Assembly: GCA_030490835.1 (NCBI GenBank)
Contig: CM059972.1
Span: 88,769,137-88,833,136 of the forward strand
Direction: 5' to 3'
Origin: Annona cherimola
Lineage: Eukaryota; Streptophyta; Magnoliopsida; Magnoliales; Annonaceae
DNA: 64,000 nt
In this document: positions 1-25,035 of the stretch, piece after piece
How positions within the stretch are numbered: position 1 is the stretch's first letter
How the letters are laid out: each line of letters opens with the position of its first letter
Translations under genes and position numbers: made by a program
Notes under the pieces: generated by a model
Seen by the model: the letters and a program-made list of their open reading frames with translations, nothing else
Told to the model about the DNA's origin: nothing
The model's database searches: none

Positions 1-3000
1 GCTCCGGTTGATGGTATGAGGCTTTGGGAGGATTGATGAATCTTAGCTGGTGCAAGCCCCTGTTTCAAATTTGGAAGAAAAGTTAAATTTTTGTGAATAT
101 GTGTACATAATAAATATTTTTTAAAATTTTTTGTATGATAATATATGTTTCAAATATTTGAATTTTTCTATTAATATGTAGAATATATTCAAGTACGTCA
201 TTAGTATCAATTTGAGAAGATTTTAAAGCAAAAAAGAGGTATTTTGATATTTTACAATAAATCGAGTGTAAAATTGTAAGTTTCAGCAATTTGAGAGTAT
301 AAAATAAATAATAAAAAGGGAGCAAACTATAAAAATAAATAATAAGCTAGCAATGCAACTACCATCTAAGTTGGAAGTCAAATTCCAACTTCTAGAATGG
401 GGCAAATAGCACCCTCCTAACAAAAATAAATTGATATGAAAATTGTGTAAATTAAGGTGGAAAATTTTTAACCATTTCTGAGAATTGCTGGAGCTTATAA
501 TAAGCTAAATAACCCATTTTGGATTAAATGGATTGAGAGGAAGAATGAGAGAGTAGAGAGAGAAGGAGAAAGAGAATGTGGGGCTTTGATCAAGTGATCT
601 TAACCATCAATTATTATCATCTAAGTTAGTTGTTATTTATTTTATGTCTTACTTTCTAAATTAAGCAATGATCAAGGGTAGAGATCAATCTGGACCATTA
701 AATTTGGGAGAAAAATTTTAGATTTGAAGGAAGGAAGTCGATGTCCATATAAATCAAATTTATTAAATCTGATGGAGATTAATTTAAATCTCTAAATTGG
801 GAGTTTTTTATACTTTAACGTAACCATGATTAGGGCATGTTATTTGGGGAAATCCTGCCTAAAATTGTGATCAAAGTGGGCCCAAACAAATCATATACCA
901 TTGGACAGCAAGAAGATGATCTCAACCATTGAATCCATGATTCCATGTATGACCTAGACGATCCAAGTCATTAGATGTGTGTAAAATTTAATTTTACATA
1001 GAGAAATAATATTAGATCATGTGTGAACACCTTGATAGTTGATTAGATTTGAGCATTTGTAATTTTGTCTCAATAATGCTTATATTAGTAGAAATGATAA
1101 TAAGTTGATCTAGACCGTTAAAGATTTAATTAAAGTTGTCTTTTCATGATCTAAATCATTGGATTAAGACTAAATAAGTTATTTTATATGATACATGTGT
1201 TACAATAATGATTAGAACTGTAGATTAGTGGATTAGATTAATAATTACAATGTTTTATAAGTTACCTTAATAACCTATGTAGTAAATTTGAAATAGAAAA
1301 GCAAAATATAAAAGAAATAGTAAATGTATGATTTTTAAACAATAAAAACTCATGATATTACTATTAAGGAACAACCCAATTTTCATCTTAAAATGTTTAG
1401 CAGATTGTAAATTAAAAATGTTTGAAGATCAACCTAAACGGGGTAGAACGATTAATAGAACCAACTGTTTTAAATGATTTTTTATAATTTTTATATAAAG
1501 AATTTTGACCTAAACATTTTATATGATATGACATATATTCCGAATATCACTCAACAAAAATAAAAATTAATTTTTGGATGATATAAATATGGGTGATAAT
1601 TAATGTGATTTGAACCATCCCTAAACTTATACCCCTGTCCATCAAAATAAAAATATATAAATAAATAAAAATAATTAATACTTTATGATGAAAATATTTA
1701 TTTTAGTTAATTTATGTAGTTATTGATATATGATCGAAATTTCAGAATTAAACTCCTTGATTTTATTATAAATCAAAATCAAGAAAAATCAATGTGTCGG
1801 ATTTCAGTAAATACGGACAACTTGAGAAATAATTAAATGAAATTTGAAACTTAAATAATAATTATCAAAATTAATATGTTAGTTAAAATATGTAATTATT
1901 GAGTTGATTTATGTGGAAAATTTATTAAATATTTGTCAAGTATTAAAAAATAAATTTGATTTAAATAGACTACCAAAAGTTAACGTGATCAACGGAGAGC
2001 TCGCCTGTGATCATATTAAGTTTTAGAGCTCAAATAATTATTAATTAGCAATTAATAATACGAGAATAATGTTCAGCAGTTGAAATTGAATATTTGTAAA
2101 ATATTGTTGAATACAGTGTAGAAAACACACTGTAGAAAAGCAATTTGGCAATTTGGTGAAATGAGTTCCAACGCAAATTAATTATTTTATTAACTTGAAG
2201 TAAGTAATGTTTTAGAATTAATGAAATTTATTATAAATGATAATTTTGAAATGATATGTTTTACACAAGGAACTGTATTCCGAATAAATTATAAAAGTTA
2301 AGATACATTAAGGTATCTGTACATCATAGGATGAAATATCATTGTAAATCATAATTAGAAAAGTTAATTTTAGTTAAAATATTAATAAAAAAGTGTTATT
2401 TTCCAATACGATGATTTGAACATTATAGCAAAGTACAATACAATGATGGATCCGAGATTTGTTCAAGGTAAGTAAGCTCTTTTCTCCTATTTTTGATTTT
2501 GTGTTGTATTGTATGGTTACAAGCATAAATATTCTGGATGTTGTTATTTTCTAATTTTTGAGTTAATAAATATTATTGGTTATGATGATTTATTGTGATG
2601 CCGAGTTTGACTTTTTATTCATGCTAGCATTATGTATTATGGCATTGGCATATGTTGCTTGGTATGCTAGCATATTCATAAGTCATGACTGTAGTTGTGG
2701 ATTTATAAAGTATTGTTGTTGATTCGTTGGTGACAACCATTGGCACATTCTGACTGAAGATCTAGATGTGATAATCTGGGTGGCATTGATTCAAACTTAA
2801 CTGTCTGATTGGTGGGCTACAGATCTGAATTATCAGACTCTTGTAATTTGGATGATGTATATAATGACCCAATTTGTGAGATTGATGACCATCAACTTAA
2901 TGGTTGAGGCTAGAGTTGTTCGCATAATGTAGAGTGGTGTGGCTGCGGCTGTGTGGTGAGTATAGCAAAGTATCAATTATACCTTCTGTTTAGATAAAAG

Positions 3001-4999
3001 TGTTTTCCAATTTATTCATATTATAGGAAGTTAGCCACTCATGCTGAGACGCAGTGATGACAACCTAGGTTATATAACGGGTTGGATTACGGAACAAGAT
3101 ACTGAACCTCCCATTAGATTTGAGACCTTGTTGGATGAATTGGAGAAATGACATGCGTATGATGCATTGACGTATGCTTGGACATTAGCGTATGTTTCAT
3201 ATGGATTTAAATTTGCAATATAATTTGTGTTTTGTCAACCCTTAAGCATATTGTTTACTCAAGTTTTGTCAATTTACATTTATGTGCGTTACTTACTAAG
3301 TTTGTCTGGACCCATCGTATTTTGTTAAATTTTTTTTTAGATAATAGGTATGAGAGTGGAGACCAACATGTGATTGGTATACTAGATGAGGTTAGGGCTT
3401 GACAAATTCAGATTTATAATTTTTTTATTTTATTTTTAAGAGCAATAGAGTAAAGACGTGAAGTATATATTCTATGGATTTAATTATTTGGATCTAGTTT
3501 TATTTGAAATTGATGAAATATCTGATTTATGGTGGTTTAAGGAATTGTGTTATTGCACTTGTGTATATTCTCCCATTATTGTCAATCGTGTACTATAGTA
3601 GCGATCGTTTATTTTGTCGATAGAGCGTTACAACTAGCATGCTCTATCAACACACGTACATTGTTTGAAGGAAGGTAACCATACCATCAAAGGTACAAAG
3701 GTGACACTATTACATTCTCTTGTCATCCACGCTGCAAGCAGGGGCTCATCCCTTTAGTTTAGCAGTTTGTGTTTGAAGAAATGTCAGATGGTTTCTTAGA
3801 GTTCAACGCATGGTACTGAATGTTTCTTTAGGGTGGTGGATATTGACTTGAAAGGGGATGAATCCCTTCAGCCATGGAACTTAATAATGGATAGGGATCC
3901 GAGTGGAATTCTGTCATACTTGTCGGAGGTAAGGATTAGCCATTGGCAAATGGTATGGGATCCAGGTAGATCCATCTTGTTGTTTCTAAATATAGAAGTA
4001 TACTATGAGAGATTGACTTGGGACCCCTGTTGATTGTTTGGAACCGTGGAATCTTGCTTTACATTTCATGGGCTACCTTCTATTGGCTCTAATTCTAGTT
4101 GTGTTTTTCTAGCTGCTATTTTAGCCACTAGTGTCATTATGTGTGGCACTAATATATGCGTAGAAGCTCTTGTGCATTTATGGGGATTGCTATCTTTTAA
4201 TGATTTGGTGGAATCGTTGGAACTTTATAGATCTTTCCGTGCTAATAACTTGGTGGGCTAAGTCATTCCTTAAACTGAGGGGAATGATAAGATCCTTTGC
4301 AGAAATTCTATTCTAGAATTTTTTGGGCAATAAACGATGGGCCTAGACTGTAACCTGTGGCCAATGACTCCCGTTTCCTATAAATAAGAGGACGACATTC
4401 ATTTTTGGGTGTGGATCTGTTTGACATTACTGGAGTCGTACCTCTTGTTGATTCTCTGTTTCTTTCATTTCTTGTAAATAGCAGTCCAATTTTAGATAAA
4501 TTCAATACAATTACTGGTTGATCTTCATAGATTCTAGCTGAAATCTATTAGAGATGACTAACTCTTACCTATACTCACGGAAAACGAAGCTCCCATCTAT
4601 AAACACAAGAGACTAAACTTGTAAACAGCCAGAACTCTTGTACCATGGAGAAATTCAATTGCCATGCCTTATCTACAGAGTCCGCAAGCGTTACTAGCTA
4701 GGCTGATGTCGAGTTGGCTTTATGATGAGAATTTTTAATGTACACCTACCTAATACTTTTTTCTTGCTCATTGAATGTACTCCATTTGAATAGGCAATAT
4801 TGATATTTTTATTAGGAGGTAATAACTCCAAATATACAAGGTAGGTGACCACATTAATAATATAACATTGTGATATTCTGTCGTCGTGATTATTGTCGTC
4901 AAAACCTTCTGCTTTTTCTGATTTATCAACACTTCCATCGGGTCGATAAGAGTTCTTTTGTCCATGTTCGGTGGACGATTCTGTTAGTAGAAATTTCTG
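1..4999. other. AT-rich intergenic DNA, no recognised gene
   Basis: Strongly AT-rich, with only short open frames and nothing I recognise as protein-coding. The stretch from about 2440 to 3650 reads like decayed LTR sequence and ends near a GCGTTACAA motif at 3626, which resembles some Ty3/gypsy LTR ends. I found no partner LTR, primer site or target duplication, so this is only a suspicion. Two open frames at 3833-4261 are separated by one stop; their translation is not familiar. Confidence 0.4.
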
Positions 5000-5234
5000 G
5001 TTGAGCCTAGGCATGTTAATAATCACAGTCAACCTGTCAACTTGCTCATCCAACCCATTTATAAATAAGTTTGGGTTGAAATTTTTAAATAAATGAGTTA
5101 TGATCCACTAACCTGTTCAACTATTTAATTAAATAAACAGATTAGAGTTAATATTTTATAACTAATCAACTCGTTTAGTAACCTCTTTAACCCATTTAAC
5201 TCATTCAACCCATTCAACCTATTAAAGTTATATA

Positions 5235-5470
5235 TATAGAAGAATATGTGTATGAACCTCATCTGAAAATGGTACAAATTCAACGTAATAAAATAGTTTA
5301 ATGTAAATAACAACTTTAAAGTTGTTTTTTCAACATGTAAACCATTTGCTATAAAATTTATATATGGATAAATGATTATATAAAGTTTCATTACATTCTA
5401 ATATGTGTGGGGCCCATTTTTGGCCAAATATACCACTATTCCGGTGTAATTGCGCTGCACCGGAACAACT
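5235..5470 (-). repeat. GGGGCCCA/CCGGTGCAGCGC interspersed repeat, copy 1
   Basis: Sits inside the hAT element. It matches 14120-14345 in inverted orientation, including the words 'acaactttaaagttgtt' and 'gcgctgcaccgg'. More diverged direct copies lie at about 23735-23900 and 50305-50470. Class is unknown and there is no coding content. Confidence 0.6.

Positions 5471-5472
<2 letters not shown>

Positions 5473-5513
<41 letters not shown>
5473..5513. repeat. (TA)n microsatellite
   Basis: About 20 uninterrupted TA units next to the GC-rich end of the adjoining interspersed repeat. The second copy of that repeat (14120) is also bordered by a TA tract, so the tract may travel with the element. 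Confidence 0.9.
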
Positions 5514-5517
<4 letters not shown>

Positions 5518-6201
5518 ACTCCTAGTCATTTTCTCCCGCTAAGTCTTCCTCCTGTTACATAATTTTCATTTTTCCATTACTATCATAATTTTATTTTCTA
5601 ATTATTATCCTATTTCTATTTTTTCAATGTCAAAAACTCTCTTGTCTCTCATTGTAAAATTATCGTCTGTTAGAGTTTAGGTCTTCAAGTTGTTTACTGT
5701 ACAACTCGTTAATAACCCATTAACCCGTTTATTAAATGGACTACAAATGATTAGGGCTGAGGTTTTTTAAATAGATTAATAAACAGATTCGAATTGAGAT
5801 ATTTTAAATAGGTTAGGATTAAGATTATGCTCTAACTCGTACAACCCAGTTCATTAACATCCCTAGTTGAGCCCTATATCCTACTACCTCATCTGCTGCA
5901 ATTCCATTAATGCACGGTCATCAAAATTCATGAAATCTGAAATTTTATGCGTGAAGAAATTTTCCTATTATTATTGAATTCAATATACACATTTGATTTA
6001 TACCATAAACCTTGATTAGTTTTAATCAAAACACATTTGAATCATCAAATTTAATTCATATTTTTTGAGATGTTATACATTAAAAGATAAAGAAATTATA
6101 TAAGAAATGAGAAAAGTAAATTCCAAGTACACAAACGTTAAAAAATTCCAAATATATTTATATATTTTATTTATTTTCATGTCCGGATATAAAATGATTA
6201 A

Positions 6202-6479
6202 GGGTGTGTTTGGGATGTGATAAAACTTTTGAATGAAAAGTTTATAGTGTAATAGTTGTCAAAATGAAAAAAAAAATGATGTGATATGATAAGAGTAATA
6301 ATGAGAAGTAAAAAGAATAAAATAAAATAGATAGATTAGTTATATAAGTAATTATATAGAAATGATTGAAAAATATGATAGTTGTACAGAAAGATGTAAA
6401 GACATAATTAAAAAATAAGATAGTTATAGAGAATGAAAAATTTTAACTTGATATTTCTTATATGTTACCAAACACACCC
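6202..6479. mobile_element. Tourist-like MITE, copy 1
   Basis: 278 bp beginning GGGTGTGTTTGG and ending CCAAACACACCC, flanked by TAA on both sides. A 3-bp TWA duplication with this inverted repeat indicates a PIF/Harbinger-derived Tourist-like MITE. The inner part contains 'gtgataaaactttt' and 'agaaataattaaaaaa' words shared by six more copies in this window. No coding capacity. Confidence 0.85.
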
Positions 6480-6630
6480 TAAGATGCCCAAACTCTAATT
6501 ATAAATTTATAAATAAAAATTTATGTTAAAATGATATATAATTTTATAATGGTAAAAGTGTGATTCTATGGCTATAAAAGTACTGAAAATTTATTTGAAT
6601 GTGAATTTTTTTGCTTAAAACTATAATTAG

Positions 6631-7012
6631 GAATGATCTTGTTAGCCCGGGCTAAGCAAATGTCCTGCTTAACTCACATCAAAAACTCATTTACAATAAT
6701 TTTTTTATTTTTTTCCATAGACTTATTTATCTAAATATACTTAACATATAAACCAAGTTTTACCATTTGTGGATGTGTATTTTTTTAGATTTTTAAAGAT
6801 AAGGGTATTTTAAAAACATATATACACATAGATGTATAAAAATTTTAAAAAATATATGCATATATCCAAAAATGGTAAAATTTAATTTATATATTAAATA
6901 CACTTAGATAAACAAGCGTATAAAGAAAAAATAAAAAAGTTTTTGTAAATGAATTTTTTGAAGGGGTTAAGCGAGACATTTGCTTAGTCCCGGCTAATAG
7001 GATCAATTCTCA
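6631..7012. mobile_element. Foldback MITE, GCCCGGGC family
   Basis: The two halves are near-complete reverse complements: GATCTTGTTAGCCCGGGCTA at the left and its counterpart around 6981-7005 at the right, continuing inward through 'aaatggtaaaa' words. Related ends occur at 13657-14553, where the element has a 9-bp duplication typical of Mutator-type MITEs, and in a fragment near 57220-57247. The boundaries are approximate. Confidence 0.65.
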
Positions 7013-7647
7013 ATTATAATAAGAGGTCGAGCATATTTGTTATTTCACAACAAGCCATGAATACAAACGAAGTTTTGGTTAAAATATATGAATATATTTA
7101 AAATATTTTTAATTTTATAAATATATATAGAGTCGTGATTTTTTTGTGTCCAGGCTAATGGAATAAAACCTCATTAAAATATATACATGTGTGTGTGTCT
7201 ATATATATAATCCGGTATAAAATTCATTAGCATATGCGGAATTTCCTCTAGTAAAAATGGAAATTTTTCTGAAAAATGAAAAACCTCATTGACAAGTCCA
7301 ATAAAGAACTATCGAAATAGGATTGCATGATTTTTAAATTCATTGAAGCTCTCTATTTGAAGTCTACCTTGATGATAAACCAAAATCTAATTGTCACACA
7401 ATTTAATAACATTTTAATTCAAGACTCGAGTGAGCTGTAACTACTTAAAAATATACATAATCGTATATAAATTTTAACCACATATGCATTCAAATGTTAT
7501 AATAATTTATATATATAATAATAATCCAAAAATGGTAAATCTTAGCACATGAACTAAATACATTTAGGCCAACATAAAAGTGAAAAAATAACATAAAAAT
7601 ATAAAGCAAATTAAGTTGTTAGTTAAATACCAACCTATTGTATAGTA

Positions 7648-9034
7648 TAGGGGTGAGAATCAAAGTGTGTTGTACCACGTTAGGATTTGCCCAACTCTGT
7701 CCATATTCTTTAAAAATTTTGTTTAACTCTATTTTCATACCGAGTCGGAACAAGGTTGATTTGATCATCATTTTTTAAAAATAAATCCTGGGATAAAATT
7801 CGGATTGATATAGGATCGATTTCGAGACATCAGATCAAATAAAATGCTAATGAAATAAGAAATTTTAAGAATTTATATAACTATTAAACATAAAGATACA
7901 TTTATGCTAAATTTAAATGTCATATACTTTAATATTTTTACTAATTATTAAAAAATACATCTTTATTAAAACAAAACATGAGAAAATAGTATAACTTTAT
8001 TGAAATAAGTTAATATACAATTATACATAAAAATTATAGTATATGTACAAATTTCTTTTATTGATTCTTATATTATTTCTGGATAAATTGATTCTTCTAT
8101 TGTTGATATAGTTAATTATAACAAAGATAAGAATTTTGAAAGAAAATAAAGATTTAAATATAAATTTATAGCCTTTAATAATCGATATCCGCTGGGAAAG
8201 TCGAAGCTCTTCGGGTCAGACATGGCCAATCCACAGGAAGTGGGAATTGGAACTGGTCGACCCACTTTTTACAAGATAAAACTAATATTTTTATCGGAAA
8301 CAAAGATGGTTCAAAAATTTTAACCTAAATTCAAAAGTAGTGTCGACGTAGGTCGACCATGTTCCAACCTGAAGAGTGCCAACTTGCCTCAACATATTGA
8401 TTTATTAAAAATTATAAGTCTATGTTTAAATCTTATTATTATTTTCTTTTAAAATTCTCACATTTGTTATAATTAACTATATCAACAATAGAAGAATCAA
8501 TTTATCTAAAAAACAATATAATAATCAATGAGATGAATTTACACATATACATATAACTCTTACATATAATTGTATATTAACTTATTTTAGAAAAGTTATA
8601 TTATATTTTTCTCACAGTTTGTTTTAGTAATGATGTGTTTATAATAATTAGTAAAAAATTGAAAGATATAACGTCTAAATTTAATATAGATGTATCTTTA
8701 TGTTTGATAGATATATAAAATTTTAAAATCATCTTATTTGAATCGCATTTTTTGCCTGAACTGCTACCTCAAAATCGGTATGATACCAATCTGAAATTTA
8801 TTCAGGAACCAATTAAAAAAACATGAGTGCTAAACCATCCAATTACGAAAATAAGGTCAAACAAAACTTTTAAAAAAATAGAATTAACTTACCCTTACTA
8901 CATTTTTAAATTCAGGTCAAATTTTCTAACTCGTTCCTACACCGGGTCAAAATAAAAACATTAGTTTCACACGGTCAAAAATGGGTCAAGTTAGGGACAG
9001 ATCACAGGCCGACCCGTCCAAATTCCCACCACTA
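7648..9034. mobile_element. Large foldback element, probably hAT-derived
   Basis: Starts TAGGGGTGAGAATC and ends AATTCCCACCACTA. The left part (about 7735-8170) is the reverse complement of the right part (about 8385-8830), including long shared stretches around 'actatatcaacaatagaaga'. An imperfect target duplication (tatagtat / tataataa) is compatible with hAT. The unpaired centre is near 8190-8370. No gene. Confidence 0.6.
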
Positions 9035-9448
9035 TATAATAAATATCATAATCCCATTTCTATTGGGATGTTGTAGGATGCACCTTAATAAGATGACTAT
9101 GATTCAATGGAGCCTATTGTGAAATCCAGAGACCCGTGATTAAACAGAGCGCATATTGATGACAAAATCAGCAGCACTATGATTAAGTGGGGCCATTTTG
9201 TTCAGAAAATAAAAATCCAATCTACCTATCGCAAGTACCGTCAACCATGTGAAAATCACAAATCATAAACCAGCATCTAATACTTATTTGCTAATTAAGA
9301 AAAGGTTTTAAGTGTACTAGGCACAAGCAATATGGGATCTCTCTTTTTCCCAGGTATGGTTGAACGAAAGTGAAGATGTACGGGAAGTAAAATATTAAAA
9401 AACCACTTGGAACCTCACTCCCTCCCTCTCGATACAGCGGAGCTTCGA

Positions 9449-9835
9449 TGCACCCACGTGCAAAAACTCCTTTTTTAAAATTTTTTTTGAAATTGTTTTT
9501 ATATAACTATTAATTTAGGTGTATTTAAAATATGTATCAATTTTTATCATTTTTTTGGAGACTTTTAGGTATTTGTTTTTTATTTTTTAAAATCAGTGGC
9601 ATTTTCATAATTTATGAATTACGAAAATGTTACTGATTTTAAAAATTTTCATAATTTATGAATTACAAAAATGTCACTGATTTTAAAAAATCAAAAAGAA
9701 ATATCTAAATGTCTCCAAAAAGGGTAAAAAATGATACACATGTTAAATACACCTAGATTAACAGTTGTATAAAAAAAATTTAAAAAAAAATATAAAAAAA
9801 GGTGAAATGCACCAGGGTGAATGCACTCGGGTGCA
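9449..9835. mobile_element. Foldback MITE, TGCACCC family, copy 1
   Basis: Opens with TGCACCCACGTGCA and closes with TGCACTCGGGTGCA. The arms pair through 'actattaatttaggtgtattt' type words. It lies about 200 bp beyond the ABP1 stop codon. Relatives are at 21856-22062 and 22070-22667. No clear target duplication. Confidence 0.6.
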
Positions 9836-10044
9836 TTCAATCAGTGGCGCTCAATATAACACGGATGTATGAAAACCAAAAGGTCAAGAAATAAAAATAA
9901 CACTTGGAACTTCTCCCTACCTCCCTCTCTATATAACATATACGTATGAAAACCAAAAGGTCAAGACAGAGTGAGAGGGAACAAAAAAAAAAAAAAACAA
10001 ACTTGGAACCACACACACCATATACTGACATGGCTTGCATAGTG

Positions 10045-21722
<11,678 letters not shown>

Positions 21723-21855
21723 CCGCTTTTCCCCCGTTCTTATTTTCCGATTTTCCTCCCTAGAACCTGGGCGTGAAGACAAGAGAGGACGCATCAGTGC
21801 CAGCCCAGCCCGCCAGAATACCTTTTAGTAGGCCTTTATAATAAGGGCACCGGTA

Positions 21856-22062
21856 GTATGCACCCGCGTGCATTGACGTGGTTGCATATACACTTTTTTT
21901 AAAAAAAAATTTACACAACTATTAATTTAAGTTTATTTAACATGTGTCTCTATTTAAAAAAATTTAGATATTTTTTTAGAATTTTTAAAAAATACGTATA
22001 CTCGGTTTCATATGACTAGCATCGTTAGAATAAACAAATGTGCTTAAATGCACACGGTGCAT
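21856..22062. mobile_element. Foldback MITE, TGCACCC family, partial copy
   Basis: Begins ATGCACCCGCGTGCATTGAC and keeps the arm words 'actattaatttaagt'. It ends near CACACGGTGCATG. It lies within 350 bp upstream of the ABP1 start, in the expected promoter. Confidence 0.5.
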
Positions 22063-22069
22063 GTAGGTT

Positions 22070-22667
22070 GGGTGCACTTAGGTATATTTAACTCATTTTT
22101 TATATTTCTTTTGAAATTTTTTTGAAGAACTATTAATTTAAATGTATTTAATATGTGTATCAATTTTTACCTTTTTTGGAGATTTACATATATTTTTTTA
22201 GATTTTTTAAAATCAATGACATTTTTTGTAATTTAAGGGTACGTTTGGAAAGTGATAAAACTTTTTAATAAAAATTTTTTAGTGTAAAAGTTATTAAATT
22301 AATAGAAAATAATTAATTTAGGTAATTATGAGGTGTAAAGAAAATAAAGTTAAAATAAATAGGTTAGTTGCATAGATAGTTATGTAAAAATAATTGAAGT
22401 GTAGGGTATTTTGTATAAGAAAATATAAAGAAATAATTAAAAAATATGATAATCATAAAAGAGCAAAAAGTTTTTTATTGAAAAGTTTTATGTCCAACCA
22501 AATACATCCTAAAATTACTAAAATGCCACTAATTTTTTAAAATTCAAAAAACATCTACAAAACTCGAAAAACGGTAAAAGTTTATACACGAGTTGAATGC
22601 ATTTAAATTAACAGTTCTATAGAAAATTTCAAAAAAAATTAAAGAAAAGGTATTTGCACCCGGGTGC
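22070..22667. mobile_element. Foldback MITE, TGCACCC family, with nested MITE
   Basis: Left end GGGTGCACTTAGG, right end CACCCGGGTGCACC, with complementary arms. The centre is interrupted by a complete Tourist-like MITE (22237-22509), which shows the order of arrival. Confidence 0.65.
22237..22509. mobile_element. Tourist-like MITE, copy 3
   Basis: 273 bp, GGGTACGTTTGG to CCAAATACATCC, TAA duplication on both sides. Inserted in the loop of a foldback element about 500 bp upstream of ABP1. Confidence 0.85.
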
Positions 22668-22689
22668 ACCGAAATACCTAGAATATTCG

Positions 22690-23215
22690 GGTGCACATGA
22701 TCACATCCCTAGAATAAAATGGGTTAAATTAGTTTTAATATTATTTCGAAGCATTATAGCACTAAATCATATAGACATAAAGAAATTCCTGTCATATTTT
22801 TTTATCTGACAATGTCTGCTTTTTAAACACTCAAAACATAGCATAGACATTAGGATTTATTCTGTCATATTTTTTAAACTTAAAATGTCTGCTTTTTAAA
22901 TGCTTAAAACATTAGGTTAATTTGTAATTAAGAGAACTTACAGACCATATCTTGCAAAAACGCCTTGGAGGCTGGAGCATTTTCATGCTCCTTTTTCCGA
23001 GTTGTAATGATTTCCACTAAAACATTTCAAATGTTTTTAGATTAATTTCCCCAACTGAAAAATTACGATTTCTAGCTCCCACCTACAACAGAACGTCTTA
23101 AACATTTGAGGCCGCTTCACCTGAACTCGTCTATTACGTAACTCCTTCAATTTTTAATTTCTTTATTTTGATAGAAATTTCACTCCATCTATTATATTTA
23201 ACATCATTTATTTAG
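22690..23215. other. Intergenic, nothing recognised
   Basis: AT-rich. The phrase 'tgtcatattttttta...aatgtctgctttttaaa' is partly duplicated at about 22790-22830 and 22863-22905. No gene. Confidence 0.5.
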
Positions 23216-23692
23216 GCTAAATTTCGCATATGCAAACGAATTTTACCCATAATTCCACTTATACTTATGAATTTTTAAAAATTTCCCTTATATCTACTAA
23301 TCTTTATACTAATTTCACATATACCTATGTTGTTAGGGATCTATTAAATCGACTATTATCTCCTATGTGAAATGATGAATATGACTAAACCTTAATATAA
23401 TTTAAAGTTGTTTTTGCTCAAAATTAATGATTCAAATTCAAATAATATATTATTTCATAGTTATAGAATCACAAAACGTTCATTATAATATATATTTTTA
23501 GCTATAAAATCATAATTAGAAATGAATATATTTGTCATTTTATAGGGAGCTTAATAACCCATTTAACAAATAACTGACAACATAAGTATATGTGGAATTA
23601 ACATGAAAATTCATGGGTATGAAAGACATTTTTGAAAGTTTATAAGTATAAGTAAAATTATGGATAAAATTCGTGAATATACAAGGAATTAA
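23216..23692. mobile_element. Mutator-type MITE, GGCNAATTTC family, copy 1
   Basis: Left end GGCTAAATTTCGCATATGC. The arms share 'cataattccacttatactta' with its inverse at the right, and the same words occur at 57764-58213. No clean target duplication here; boundaries are approximate. Confidence 0.6.
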
Positions 23693-23734
23693 TTTTTTAT
23701 ATTGTCATGGAAATCCTTTCATTTGTTTAATATC

Positions 23735-23900
23735 GTTGTGTATGGGTCTCATGCACAAATGAATAAAATCAATATAGTAATATAGTTTAACGCTAAATAT
23801 CAATTTTAAAATTGTATTTTCAATATCTCAACCATCTAAAATATCATTTCTATATGGATAATGATTTTATGAAGTATTATTAAATTATAATACATATGTA
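23735..23900 (+). repeat. GGGGCCCA-family repeat, copy 3
   Basis: Direct relative of 50305-50470: shared order 'aaatcctttcattt', 'taaatatcaattttaa', 'tattttcaa', 'taaaatatcattactataa'-like words. It lies 0.7 kb left of the large MULE. Confidence 0.5.
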
Positions 23901-24607
23901 AATAAATCTAAGTATTTTTCATAATGTACACATAAATATATATTTTTCAACAAATGTGACTCATAAACGTAATCGATTGGAATGAAACTTGATCTCCTAG
24001 GTAAATAAATGATGTTAAAATATAATAAATGAATTGAATTTTGATCAATCATTAATATCTTAAAATTAAGAGATTATATGCGCCTAGAAGCGGAGACCTA
24101 AATATTTAATTAACCATCATCCAAGTATAGAGAGAAATACAACTAAGAGCACATTTGGGAATGTGAATAAACATGAGATTGTAGTAAGGGATGGAATACA
24201 AACCTATCAGTGGCCACTTCATGCCTATTGTTTGTACATTCATTAAATGCTAAAAATGACATCAGTCCAACTTAGAATGAAAAGCTCAGCAACACTTCAG
24301 GATAGTAGCAGGCATGCTACTAGGCAGGATGCCCGTTGAATTCCATAATTTTCCATTGAATCCTACGCACTGACAATACCAAACATGCCCTAAAAGGGGG
24401 ATAGGACATTTTACAAAATAATCCCTATAAGTATTTATAATCTCATTTTAGCAAGTATGTTTAGGGCTGTGAATTGGTTCAGGCAATACTAGTTAGAGTT
24501 TGATCCTTCGAAAATACAATAATCAATTCCACTTTTTAAATGGTATGTCCAAATCGAGTTAAGCATAACTTTGCTTTTATATAACCAATGTTGTGAGTGA
24601 GTTAAAG

Positions 24608-25035
24608 GAATCGCGATCTTGTGAAGCCGGTCGTAAAGGGGTGTCATTTGAAACCAGGCGTCCAGACTGTTGGATTGGCAGCAGGGGATTGCGACCGTCA
24701 AGGGAGGGGCGATTGCAGGTTGTACCTCTGATGCCGAAAATTTGCAGGTCAGCCCTCTGCACTAGTGTGGAAAAAATGCGATTAGGCCCTCGCACTCTCT
24801 CTCTCTTCCCCTTTACCTCTCGATCTCGCACGCTCTTGTCTCTCTTCCCCTCACACCCTCGCTGTCAAAGGAAGGCATCGTCTCCAGCTCCGGTTTCCAG
24901 CGGTAGCAGCAGCACTGTCTCCAACTTTCCCAGCAGCGGCACCGGCTCCGGTTTCTAGGGGCAGCAGTGGCACCGTCTCCGGCTCCGGTTTCTATCGACA
25001 GCGGCGGCACCGTCTCTGACTCCAGTTTCAACACA
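24608..25035. repeat. MULE terminal inverted repeat, left
   Basis: GC-rich and CT-rich block inverse to 49660-50133. The inner half is a short-period tandem repeat of 'ggctccggtttc...ggcagc...caccgtctcc' units (24885-25033). It ends CAACACAG|GTAAAG, a plausible donor for a leader intron of the FAR1 gene, so the repeat probably also served as promoter and first exon. Confidence 0.85.

Larger units (their letters stand above)
5008..5865. mobile_element. Non-autonomous hAT element with 8-bp TSD
   Basis: The ends are inverted: TAGGCATGTTAAT on the left and ATTAACATCCCTA on the right. They are flanked by a perfect 8-bp duplication GTTGAGCC (5000-5007 and 5866-5873), which is the hAT hallmark. The body has many 'aaccca/gggtt' type words and no transposase frame. 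It is itself interrupted near 5216-5690 by another repeat and a TA microsatellite. Confidence 0.85.

Noticed and set aside
3833..4261. A two-part gene near 4 kb
   Set aside because: The frames are short, split by a stop, and match nothing I recognise.
24885..25033. Protein-coding exon in the GC-rich terminal repeat
   Set aside because: Open frames exist on both strands but only because the sequence is a GC-rich short tandem repeat; no known domain.
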